Of a stretch of DNA of 64,000 nucleotides, positions 10,072 to 20,300 are shown one piece after another. Source of the DNA: Polyodon spathula (lineage: Eukaryota; Chordata; Actinopteri; Acipenseriformes; Polyodontidae). The stretch spans positions 12,517,794-12,581,793 of the forward strand of contig NC_054536.1 of the NCBI RefSeq assembly GCF_017654505.1. The letters are read 5' to 3'. The position numbers and the translations under genes were made by a program. The notes below the pieces were generated by a model, which was not told the origin of the DNA, searched no databases, and saw only the letters and a program-made list of their open reading frames with translations. How positions within the stretch are numbered: the first letter of the stretch is position 1; every line of letters starts with the position of its first letter.

Positions 10072-11420
10072 TTTGCTCCAGATGTTGCTGCGCTGGTTCA
10101 AGCAAAGCGGTCCCAGGTATCAGGAAGCGTCAGTAGCAGTCACTAATATTCTTTGTCTTTATCTTTTGGTGAGTGCTAAATAAAATATTGATCCATACCT
10201 ATTTTATATTTTGTGATTTTTTACAAATTTATTTACCTGCATCCCATACGTGTTAACATTGAGTTTTCAAAATAGAGGAGCTTTTGTAAACTGAAATCTT
10301 AGTGCCTGAATTGAAGTGAATACCTACATAAGACAAAGGCATACAACTATTCCACTTTATTACTTGGTAGAATGATCGACTGTGATACGGTGCTCCTTGT
10401 AATTGCTTTTTAAAAGGAAAACTATCAAAACTGAAAAACAACTATGACATGCTTCACAATCCAGTCCTCTCCGAGCCCCTGTCGGTCTTATTGTACTGTA
10501 GTTGTAGGTGGCTGATTTGGCAGCAGCCACAATACTTTGTAAACAGGTCCATTGTATTTGATTTTGCACGACAGCAAAGCACAGTTTATATAGACATATA
10601 TTCAATCAATCTGAATTTCTAAAGCAATGTTGATACTGAAATTGTAATATAAACATCTTTCACTATTCGTGCGACTTTTAGTCTTTCCTGCAGAATATTT
10701 AGCGATGTGCGAGTCTGGGAGCATGTCTACTACAGATTTGCTGAACAACATGTAAAGGTCTCTGCACATGTAACTTTCTTTATCGTTGTTTTTTTCTCTG
10801 GCAACGAACGTGATTAATTCTTGCTCCCATCGTTAAAATCAGTCCTGCATAGTTTGTTTCTTTACCGGGGTGGCTTATTGCACGCAAAGCCAATGTGGAT
10901 AGTCAAAGTATGTGAGCTTGCCTTGTGCACTGAATGCATGCCTGCCATAGGGCTCCCATGGGTCTTAATCACTGCTAGGTACAGATGGGAATTACACTAC
11001 CACAGACTGTACATTACATTTGCAGAAATTAAAGATTTGCTGACATAAAGGGTAGAGTTTTGAGCAAAATACAGGAACAAATCTGTCCCAGCAGTTGTCT
11101 GTGAGAATTGTCCAAAAAATGTGAGACTCACAACAAATAAGGGAGTTGACAGGTCTGGTATCCTATTGAATAATTGGATATTCTGCGATATTCCATGGGC
11201 TGGATGACATCACTCCGATGGCCAGATCCGGACCGCGGGCCGTATGTTTGACACTCCTGATGTAGAATAAGTATGTTTCAAATCCTGTTTGCTTGAATTG
11301 CTGTTCTTGGACAGGGGCCCAAAGCGAGCACTAAAATGGCCTTCGCTCTCCCGTGAGTCAGGGAGGTGAACCGAGTGGGAATAGGTCATGTCATTTTGCT
11401 GCAGTGACACCAGGATAAAC

Positions 11421-11675
11421 TAGGTTAGACTGGCTAAAAACTGGTTTGAGTTAGACTGGGTAAAGACGAACTATGCTGGGTAAAGGCTGGTTAGAGTTAG
11501 ACTGGGTAAAGACTAGCTAGGCTGGGTAAATGCTGGTTAGACTGGGTAAAGACTGGTTAGAGTTAGACTGGCTAAAGACTAGTTAGGATGGGTAAAGACT
11601 AGTTAGGCTGGGTAAAGGCTGGTTAGACTGGGTAAAGGCTGGTTAGAGTTAGACTGGGTAAAGACTAGCTAGGCT
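11421..11675. repeat. Minisatellite, ~20-bp unit
   Basis: About a dozen imperfect copies of a unit close to GGTTAGACTGGGTAAAGACT, with some units missing the GTTAGA part and higher-order alternation. It starts about 160 bp beyond the right end of the hAT element. No ORF runs through it and no spacers separate the units, so it is not a CRISPR array. Confidence 0.95.
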
Positions 11676-12144
11676 TGTCCTAGTCTTCAGAATTCAGTCT
11701 TATGAACTAGGGCACTCCACCTTGTGGGATTTTCAGCAGCATCTGCTTTGGTGCTTTTGGGATTTGTTTAAAGCAAAATACATGCATTTGAATCTATAGC
11801 CTTCCTATAACCCTTGCTTTTTATGCACTTAAAATGTATATATTTATTCCTAACACAACATATTTGCATAAATATTTTAACATGTAATTGACCTTATTTG
11901 ATTTATTCATTCAATGTGTTATAAATTCATTTGAAGGATGCTGCACTGGCGAAAAAAGCTGAACTTAATTCATCATTACATTTATTGCCAGCATGCATCC
12001 AATACATTTCAAATTATTTTTACAGTCACATATGGATACAATGCATCGCAAAGAGATGTCTGGCAGTTAACCTCATTTAACGTATGCAGAAATGAACTTG
12101 TATTACAAAACTAATAATAGTTTACTGATGGGATTCTAAGAACC
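11676..12144. other. Intergenic, no recognisable feature
   Basis: AT-rich unique-looking sequence. Nothing identifiable on either strand. Confidence 0.6.
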
Positions 12145-12176
12145 TTCTAGAGTGTAAATATCTGTACACTCTAGAA
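12145..12176. repeat. Perfect 12-bp inverted repeat beside (ATT)n
   Basis: TTCTAGAGTGTA at 12145-12156 is repeated as TACACTCTAGAA at 12165-12176 with an 8-base loop. The TTA microsatellite begins directly after it. Confidence 0.9.
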
Positions 12177-12207
12177 TATTATTATTATTATTATTATATT
12201 ATTATTA

Positions 12208-12254
<47 letters not shown>
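12177..12254. repeat. (ATT)n microsatellite
   Basis: About 75 bp of ATT repeats with a few missing bases. Confidence 0.97.
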
Positions 12255-12255
<1 letters not shown>

Positions 12256-15200
12256 TTTTCCAACACATCCATGCTCTTCAGATACTAAATTGACACTTCC
12301 CTTTACCAACGAGCTAATCTTTTCTGTATTCTGTCAGTTCACAGGGATCTCTTGAGCTTCAGTCCTGTTATTAATAACCTACCTCACAAGACAGTGAATG
12401 AGAAATAATTGATTAGTCTTCCCATGTTTTAGCTAACCTACAAATCCCAGTTCCAAAATGTGTTCAGATTTTATGGCACAGTGTAACCCAGACTACATTA
12501 CGAGAAATAGTACACTCTAGCAGATTATTAGGGTGGTTTACAATGTATTTAGGGTCTTTTGTTTGTCAAGACTTCAGATGTCGACTTCATACTGATTCAT
12601 GTTGTTTGCTCTAAAATGTCACCTGAGCAGTACAATGCAAATATAAATACCACCTCTCTCATTATCTATAATGTATGTTTATACTTTCAAATGTATGGTC
12701 TAGTGGTTACTGTAGTTAACTCCCAAAATTGTGGCCTGTAAAATGTTTGTTTCCTCACAATTGTTTTGATATTTGTATCCACATGTTCTGTGTCACTGTC
12801 ACTGAGTTTTATTTTTGTTCTGCTTGTATCAATGGGAATTTAGCCTTTATCTTCTGACAAGTCCCTCTCAACCTAGAATAATATTTTTTCTATAGTAATA
12901 AAATACTCAAATAACATTTGACATACCATGTTGTTTGAATGCAATCTTTTTACTGATTGTGGGAATAACAATACTTTGCCTATCTGAGTAGTAGTACAGA
13001 ATAGTATCATCTGTCTGGCTATTTTTAGAAAGTAAAGCAATTTACCTGATGAGCTTACACAGCAACTAAAGGCAGTGTGGCACAAGTACGTATTATCTAC
13101 TGCTGCAATACATTACATTCTACACAGATGTGACACATGTATTAGCAAGCCTCTCTGTGAAGTAAATGCCTATATCCTTTTATATTGTTTTGTCTGACTG
13201 CTTATCCTAAAACCCGACTTATGAGTCCATCTAGAACATGAGATCCATTCCAGTCAGGGTTTGTATTCAGTCGGGTCCTAAATGAGTCAATTGACCCCTA
13301 GCAGGTAAAATGAACTGTGAAGATTTGAACTGGCCAGTGTTGTGCACCACTAGATGGAATCTGGTTAAATTGTGCTTCAAACTACTTTCAGTGCAAAGAA
13401 ATAAAAGTATCAGGATTGCACCCCTAAACCAAGGTTTAGCAACGATGTGGAGTTAGACCAAATATGTACAAACATGTATATAGTCATTTCACAGAGGGGC
13501 TATAAACCAACACTATATAGGAGTTGAGGAAAGTATTGCTGATTGGATAAAGGGAAGATATTATTACGCCATAAACAACATGTAACTACAGTGCTTATCA
13601 AGTCATGTAATGTAACTGTTGTAACAGATGATGCTGACCCTTTCAGGTGAGCAGAGGCAAAGCAATATGAAATTGAGACATTCAGGGGAGTCCATCCTTT
13701 TGTACAATGGTTTAAACACTAGCTTTGGAACTGTGAGGTTGGCAGTTTGGATTTAATCCTCACCTTGTACATTAGTGATGGACCCAGATTCTCACAGCTC
13801 AGGTCTCAGATGAGAAGAGGGTGTGACACAGTGTAACTACAAACAATGCTGAGCACTCCAACAACATGAGGCAGCGTAATTGTTATAAAGCACAAACAAT
13901 CTGTTCTCTGAATAAATAAATGAGTACAATATTGAAAAAGAACAGCATATTGTCAGACAAATAACTGAACATCAGACATGTTGACATACATGCAAAGGTA
14001 GAATGACAAAGATATGGCACTTGGTACTAATGACAAAGATAGAGTAATTGATACTAAAGTAAACTAAAATTTTAAATTTTTTTATTTGAAAACCAGAACT
14101 ATGTTATTTTGTATTTCCATGCTAGCACAGCAGGAGCAAGTGGCATGTACATATTTTAGCCTGAAGTTAATTCTCGACTACAGTCCCCAATTCTAACCAA
14201 CATAAACTAAGAGAATAATATGATTTCTAATGACAGTGGTGGGAGAATTCTAAAGAGACAGCTTTATAAAAGAAACCTACTTATTTTATTTGAACTATTT
14301 TCAATGACTTTTGACTTATACTGTGGCAGCGTTTGAGATCGTGGCAGTAGCTTCACCACTGGTAGTACTTGAAGGGGAGTATTTCCTGTGCACTGCTGGG
14401 ATTTAACACCTCAGGTGCTTATGGCCACCATTCATTTATTAATCCATGATCATAAATATTCAAAGAAGTGTTAATTGACAGCTTTCCATTCCAGTATAAT
14501 TAAGGAGAAATCAAATTTTACAGCAAATACCATGTGCTTCCTTAGTTATTCTTAACAAATTAACATTGCTCATTGTATTACTAATTTTCTTATTCTTATT
14601 CTCTAGACCATGTTTGTATTAAAGATTTTAAACACTTCAATACAGCTTGCAAATGTGCAAACAGATGCATGCCCCAAGCAGCTATGTTATATCCCCGAAA
14701 TGCTGCATTTGCTAGTATTGGCATTCTGAAGTGATATCATATGAGTACTAAAACGACCTGACCTATGTTTTAGGTAAATAGCGGTAAACAGTTTTAAACC
14801 TTTGAACAATTATCCTTATTATTTTCTGATACAACACATTTGCAGCACAAAGTGGTGTTAATAGTTAATCAATAGTGAGTCTATGATGAACCTAGTAAAT
14901 GACATAGAGAGATGCAGAGATATCTGGTTTAAGTCATTTTGACAATAATACATTGAAATAGTGAGGGGGGACTCTACACTAAAAACCACAACTGCAAGAC
15001 TTGATTTTTGTTTTCTTCTTGAAAATCATATTTGTGCACTAAAATGCTAAATTGATTTCCATGGCACACAACCTAGGGAAATCTGTAACTGATTTGTTTA
15101 CAGAAACAAGACAATTGACTTTGATGTAATGATTTTATTTCCTTCACTCTAGTTTTTTTATTGGTACTATACGATATTGCTGTTGACTGACACCACACTT

Positions 15201-16639
15201 ATGTTGCCAGACTTAAATCCCGTCCCAGTTCAATCACAGACCTGTCGGCGAAAGCAGTTATTAGTTTATTTTAAGGGCTGAAGAACATTTGTAAGACTAG
15301 GATATTGGCTTTTTCTACAAACATCTCTTGTGAGCAAATATGTAAATGCATTCTCCATTGTCAAAAAACAATAAAAAAGGACAGGGCACTGAAAAACAAA
15401 GTTTTAAAAAATTTAATCAAGCTGACAATTACTTCTTATTTGCTTTGTTTAGTATCCCATTTAAGATAGGCAGAGAATCATTATAAACCTCTGTGTTACT
15501 CAGCTTTGCATTGCTTGACAATTTTCACCTTCAATTTCCAGTGTGAAATTCCCTAAACATACTTTCTTTCCCATACATTATACTTGTTATATAAACAAAA
15601 TATCATGAACGTTCATTGAGTGCTGTGGTTTTTCCCTAGTGAACACTGCAGTTTATAAGCAGCTATTAAAACCTGACTCGCCCACTTTTTCTTCTAAACA
15701 AAAACAGGAAGAACATTAATGATATAATCATATTTAAGGTGGAATTCTGTAGAGTAAACAACCTTTACTACCTTGCATTATCTAATAGTTTTATGTATTG
15801 GTATGACATAGACAGAAATATTCTTGGTGATAAATCTCCCTTCTGATCTGTGAGAGTACTGGGTAAAGGGAACAGAGTGCCCTGGACTGGATGGCCAGAC
15901 AATTCATTCCGAGGGTTAGATGGGGACAGAGCTACGATACACTAAATCATTGACCCAGAACGGAAACAACATGGCAGTCACGGATTGGAGGAGCAGTTGC
16001 ACTAGTTAACCAAGGGGTCATGATTGATTGTCCAAAAGGGGGCGTAGCGAAGTGATCTGTTCCTTGTTATGGTTAAATGCTAAACCAGAAGGAGACCTGT
16101 ATTGTAATCATCTAATCATTGTTTGTTTATTGTATCTAAAAACTGTTTGTTTGTTGTTATTAGATGGCTAACACGATCCAGAGCTGTCGCTAAAGGCCAG
16201 CACTAAACTCTGACAACACTTCACTGTTGCTTCACGAATAACTGTATTTACGCCACAAGCACTATTGCACTGACTGTGGACTTGTGTTTGTGTTTTGTGT
16301 TACTTCTGGGTGTTTTGGATCAGGACTGTTATTATTTTGGGACCAACCCGTGGATTAAAACAGAGCAATGCATAGAGGCCACAAGTTACACATAACCAAC
16401 TTCACTGGTTACCTAAAAAAAACCCTCATCTGATTTTCTTGACTTTTACTATACCAGTGAGTAATTATAATTAGCTATGCTGACTAGTGTCAAATTATGT
16501 CCCAATTACCTGCAAGGACACAAAAATATTCCCGTACAGAAATACAAAATGCTTGTTAATGTTGTATAAAAATACTCCCAATGACAGCTTGTTAATGAGG
16601 ATGGAACACTACAATTAATAAGATATTGCATACCTTAGA
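12255..16639. other. Gene-free intergenic stretch
   Basis: I see no gene here on either strand; all open frames are short and without family resemblance. The part at about 15870-16400 is somewhat GC-richer (for example the stretch around GGACCAACCCGTGGATTAAA) and may be an old LTR or other retroelement piece, but I found no terminal repeats or coding remnant to support that. Confidence 0.55.
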
Positions 16640-16815
16640 GCAATCGTTGCTCCTGAGGGGGCAGCGGGATCAATGACATTCAATGTATTTTATATATATA
16701 TACTAATGCTTTAAATTTGTCATTTTTCTTAAGCACTGCTAATAGTGGGCCACAGTGCCTAATGCAGCTGAACACGTGGGCCTCTAGTAAAAAAAAGTTT
16801 GGGAACCCCTCCCTT
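16640..16815 (-). mobile_element. Decayed hAT-type MITE or single hAT end
   Basis: The right side, read inward, is GAGGGGTTCCCAAACTTTTT, the common Charlie/hAT-type terminal sequence, followed by GAGGCCCACGTG. A plausible left partner, CCTGAGGGGGCAGCGG at ~16650, is weak. No target duplication is recognisable. Confidence 0.45.
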
Positions 16816-18025
16816 GGAGTGGTTTCATAACTGAGAATAGCTATATAGCTATTGTTCGTAAACAAAGTGTATTCCTTAATCTTTGCTCTACCAATGTCAT
16901 AATGTCAATATTGCAATGGAGATTAGACTTAATGCATTTTGGGAAAAGTTTTGCTTCAGAAGGCTCAGAGTGAAAATAGATTTTTGTGATAACATTATAA
17001 TAGCAGAATATTATCCTGTAGCCCCTAATATAATGGCAAAGCACGGTTTGCCATTGTTTTAAAATGCTGTCTTATACCTCTCTAAGCTTTACTAAGCTTT
17101 CACTATGATTTATGTACACAAACTACCAGTGTGTACTGTAATATCACTGGTATGAAGATATATAGCAAGGCTCATCATTGTAGCTGCAATTGCGGTGCCA
17201 CTTGGTTGCAATTGAAGATCATTTGGTATACTTTGGTAGCCAAGGGAGATGACATGCTGCATTATTTTTTAACAATTCAAGACCGCTGCTTTGGCATCTT
17301 TGAAGATAGGAAACACATATCTGGTAAAAATTGTTGCAACAGAGTGCTGCATTTTTCCCAATTCCTTGTATCTTTAACCAGTGTTGGCTATTTTAGACTC
17401 TTGGTACCCAATTTCAGCAGTCATTTTTAAAACACAGAATACAAAAAAAATACTACTTCTATTTTAATAACTGGTATTCATTCAGGCATGTAACTGCCTT
17501 AAATTTGCACTTCAAATTACATTGAATTGGCTGTAATTAATTTACTTCAGAGCAGAAACCTTTAACAGAACGACACGCTCACTGCTCTCTGTCCAGTGGT
17601 AGCCATTACAAATCAAATTCATATGATTGATTACTTCTCTTTTCAACTCACAGGAATGATTCAAAGCACTTATTAAATCCAAATTGTAATTGAATGAAGT
17701 CATTTTGCTTTAATGTATTCCATTTCTAAAGCAGTGGTTATTTAGTATAGGCTTGTGTGTTAGTGCAGCCAATTCTCGTTAAAACAAACTTTGATTAGAA
17801 GAATTTCCTGATAGTCCGAATTTTCTAAAAGGTCCCAGCAGAATTTAGCAATTGCTTACTGTAAATGAGCACTCCCAGGAAAGAAAAATGTGAATAAAAT
17901 GAAATGCCCTAGCTTGAACTGCTGAGTGCCAAGGATATTGGGGAATGTATTGACTTACATCCAAATGAGTGCCTCTGTACTGCAATTTAGTGCTGTTTGG
18001 GGAGTAGAGATCCTATGATGCATTT
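16816..18025. other. Intergenic, no recognisable feature
   Basis: AT-rich sequence with no gene or repeat family that I can recognise. Confidence 0.55.
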
Positions 18026-18797
18026 CATAAGAACTTAAGAACATAAGAAAGTGTACAAATGAGAGGAGGCCATTCAGCCTATCTTGCTTGTTTGGTTTTT
18101 TGTTAGTAGCTTATTGATCCCAGAATCTCATCAAACAGCTTCTTGAAGGATTCCTGGGTGTCAGCAACATTACTGGGGAGTTGGTTCCAGACTCCTACAA
18201 TTCTCTTTGTAAAAAAGTGCCTCCTGTTTTCTGTTCTGAGAATGCCCCTTTATCTAATCTCCACTTGTGACCCCTGATCCTTGTTTCCTTTTTCAGGTAA
18301 AAAAAAGTCAATATTGTGAATACCTTTTAGAATTTTGAATGCTTGAATCAGATCTCCTGTCTGCATATGACCTGCCTTTTAAACACAGGATAATTCTGGT
18401 CACTCTTCTTTGCACTTTTTCTAAAGCAGCAATATCCTTTTTGTAGCGAGGTGACCAGAACTGAACACAATATTCTAGATGAGGTCATACTAATGCATTG
18501 TAAAATTTTAACATTATTTCCCTTGATTTAAATTCAACACTTTTCATTATATATCTGAGCATTTCCCCACATTGTCATAAACATAAATTCAACATAAACT
18601 CCTTTGTCTTTCATAGATTCGTTCTTCAATTTCAGTATCTCCCATATGGTATTTATAATGCACATTTTTATTGCCTGCGTGCAGTACCTTACACTTTTCT
18701 CTATTAAATGTCATTTGCCAAGTGTCTGCCCAGTTCTGAATGCTGTCTAGATCATTTTGAATGACCTTTGCTGCTGCAACAGTGCTTGCCACTCCTA
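18026..18797 (-). mobile_element. CR1-type LINE 3' fragment (copy C, antisense)
   Basis: This is a reverse-oriented match to about 22275-23145 of the nearly complete LINE. It includes the octamer-like 3' end (CATAAGAACTTAAGAACATAAG), the 3' UTR, the ORF2 C-terminus and the reverse transcriptase up to the block GVASTVAAAKVIQNDLDSIQ. The fragment is 5' truncated just after the FADD region, and a short segment is missing near 18580. It has several stops and frameshifts. Confidence 0.9.
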
Positions 18798-19971
18798 TTT
18801 TTGGAGTAGTGCAGATGAAAGTGGGGGTGTTGAAAGTGGTGGCTGATGCACCAAAGTACAAAAAAAAAGAAAGATGTAGTTACAGATTTCAACATCCCCA
18901 CAAACACTTTGTCAACCATTCTAGAAATCCTCATCATGATCATACATGCTTATGAGCAGCAAACTGTGGATGCAAGTCATCAATGTTTCTGATTTTGAGG
19001 ACGACTTTCTTTTGTGGTTTAAAAATGTGATCAGAATTGGACATGCAGGTTTTAAGTGCAGTTCACTTGCAATGCCTACTTTTTAAAACTTAACTTACAG
19101 CTGTATTTGCAATAAAATGCACAGTTCTTTTAAGTGTATAATACTTGTCATTGTTCTATAATTGAAATTTGATTTCAGTGTTATTGTATTCAATAAAAAC
19201 TGACAGTATGCATTTGGCTCTAAATTCCTGATAATATGAATTACTGATAGGGAAAAAAAAAATCCCTTCACTTTGGCCTGTGACCTAAGATGGCTATCAC
19301 GAGCCTAGCACATATTGGACTCATACTTTATTCATGGGTATCGTACAATACAAATAAATCATCTTGTCCAGAAATGTTAAAAAACTGTCAAGGTCTTATA
19401 TCTCAAAAGCCATTGCAGATGTGACTTCATATTTTCAGCTATATAAACCCTGCAAACAAAATGTGTTGTAAGAAAAATAGAGCTCTGACTTTATATTGCT
19501 GCCATATTGAGGTCAGGAGAATTTTAAGTTGCTGCTGTATATAGACTGTACACTTTGAATTGTTTTCTGAATGTTTGGTACACAGCTGTATTCTAGGATT
19601 CTCCCAATAAAGTTCCATTATAGGTGTTCAGTGCCACATTGTTTTAACCGCTTGCAATATCAATGATAGGGAGCACTCAATTTGGGTGTATTTAAATTTG
19701 ATAGGCAGCTGTTTTCTATGATTCTCTCAATACAAGTCCATTACAGGTGGTGCTCAGTAAAAATTGATAATTTCACTAGCACATTGTTTTATAACCTCTT
19801 AATATATATCAGTGATACTTTTCAAACTTCCAGTACTTCATGTTTACAAACCATTCGATCTGATATGACATTCCTATTACAATATGCCCCTAGTGATACT
19901 TTGCTTTTGTTCACAAAACCTCCTATTTTGAGCTTTGTTTTGTGTTAACAATCTGAATTTTGTATTCACTA
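18798..19971. other. Intergenic, no recognisable feature
   Basis: No gene or known repeat recognised. Confidence 0.55.
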
Positions 19972-20001
19972 GGGCTGATGTAAGGATAGGCGCAATGCAA
20001 A
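19972..20001 (+). mobile_element. Left end of a Harbinger-like element, cut off by a LINE
   Basis: The 30 bp starting GGGCTGATGTAAGGATAGGC match, in inverted orientation, the right end of the element at 45938-46551 (GCTGATGTAAGGACAGGCGC read inward from 46550). After 20001 the match stops and LINE sequence begins. The match to that element resumes at about 23148. Confidence 0.75.
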
Positions 20002-20009
20002 GGACCACC

Positions 20010-20223
20010 TTGCAAAGGACCATATGGACAGCTGGAAATAATTAATCAAAATGCATGGCTGAAGATGTGGTGCACACGGGAAGGCTTCACGTATCTTGAT
20101 CATTGGACCACATTCTACAACGAGGACAATCTGTATAGACGGGACGGACTGCACTTAAATAACAAGGGAACCAGTCTACTTGGAGAAAAAATCCTCGAGC
20201 GGGTTCAGAAGCATTTAAACTAG
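20010..20223 (+). pseudogene. LINE ORF1 C-terminal fragment, esterase-like
   Basis: The frame ending at TAG 20221-20223 reads INQNAWLKMWCTREGFTYLD, then YRRDGLHLNNKGTSLLGEKI and ends in a lysine- and leucine-containing helix. The DGLH block fits the D-x-x-H catalytic motif of SGNH-type esterases. An esterase domain is a known feature of ORF1 in CR1-like LINEs. Everything upstream of this end is missing, so the fragment is not functional. ORF2 opens right after it in another frame. Confidence 0.7.
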
Positions 20224-20300
20224 AAAGGAAGGGGGGAGAAATCAACAAAAAAACAGAAGGGAGACCGCATCAAAACAAGAACAACAACTCAGGTAAGACA

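Larger units (their letters stand above)
8463..11259 (+). mobile_element. hAT-type DNA transposon with perfect 8-bp target duplication
   Basis: The left end GAGGGGTGTGAAACTC and the right end, read inward as CAGGAGTGTCAAACAT, are hAT-style terminal inverted repeats. Immediately outside them ATGTAGAA occurs at 8455-8462 and again at 11260-11267, a perfect 8-bp duplication of the kind hAT transposases make. The interior holds a decayed transposase with a BED-like zinc finger (9643-10071) and a separate transposon at 8597-9589. The element is 2.8 kb, of which about 1 kb is the nested insertion. Confidence 0.85.

Noticed and set aside
11421..11675. CRISPR-like regularity
   Set aside because: Units are contiguous and imperfect without unique spacers, and the DNA is vertebrate; it is a minisatellite.
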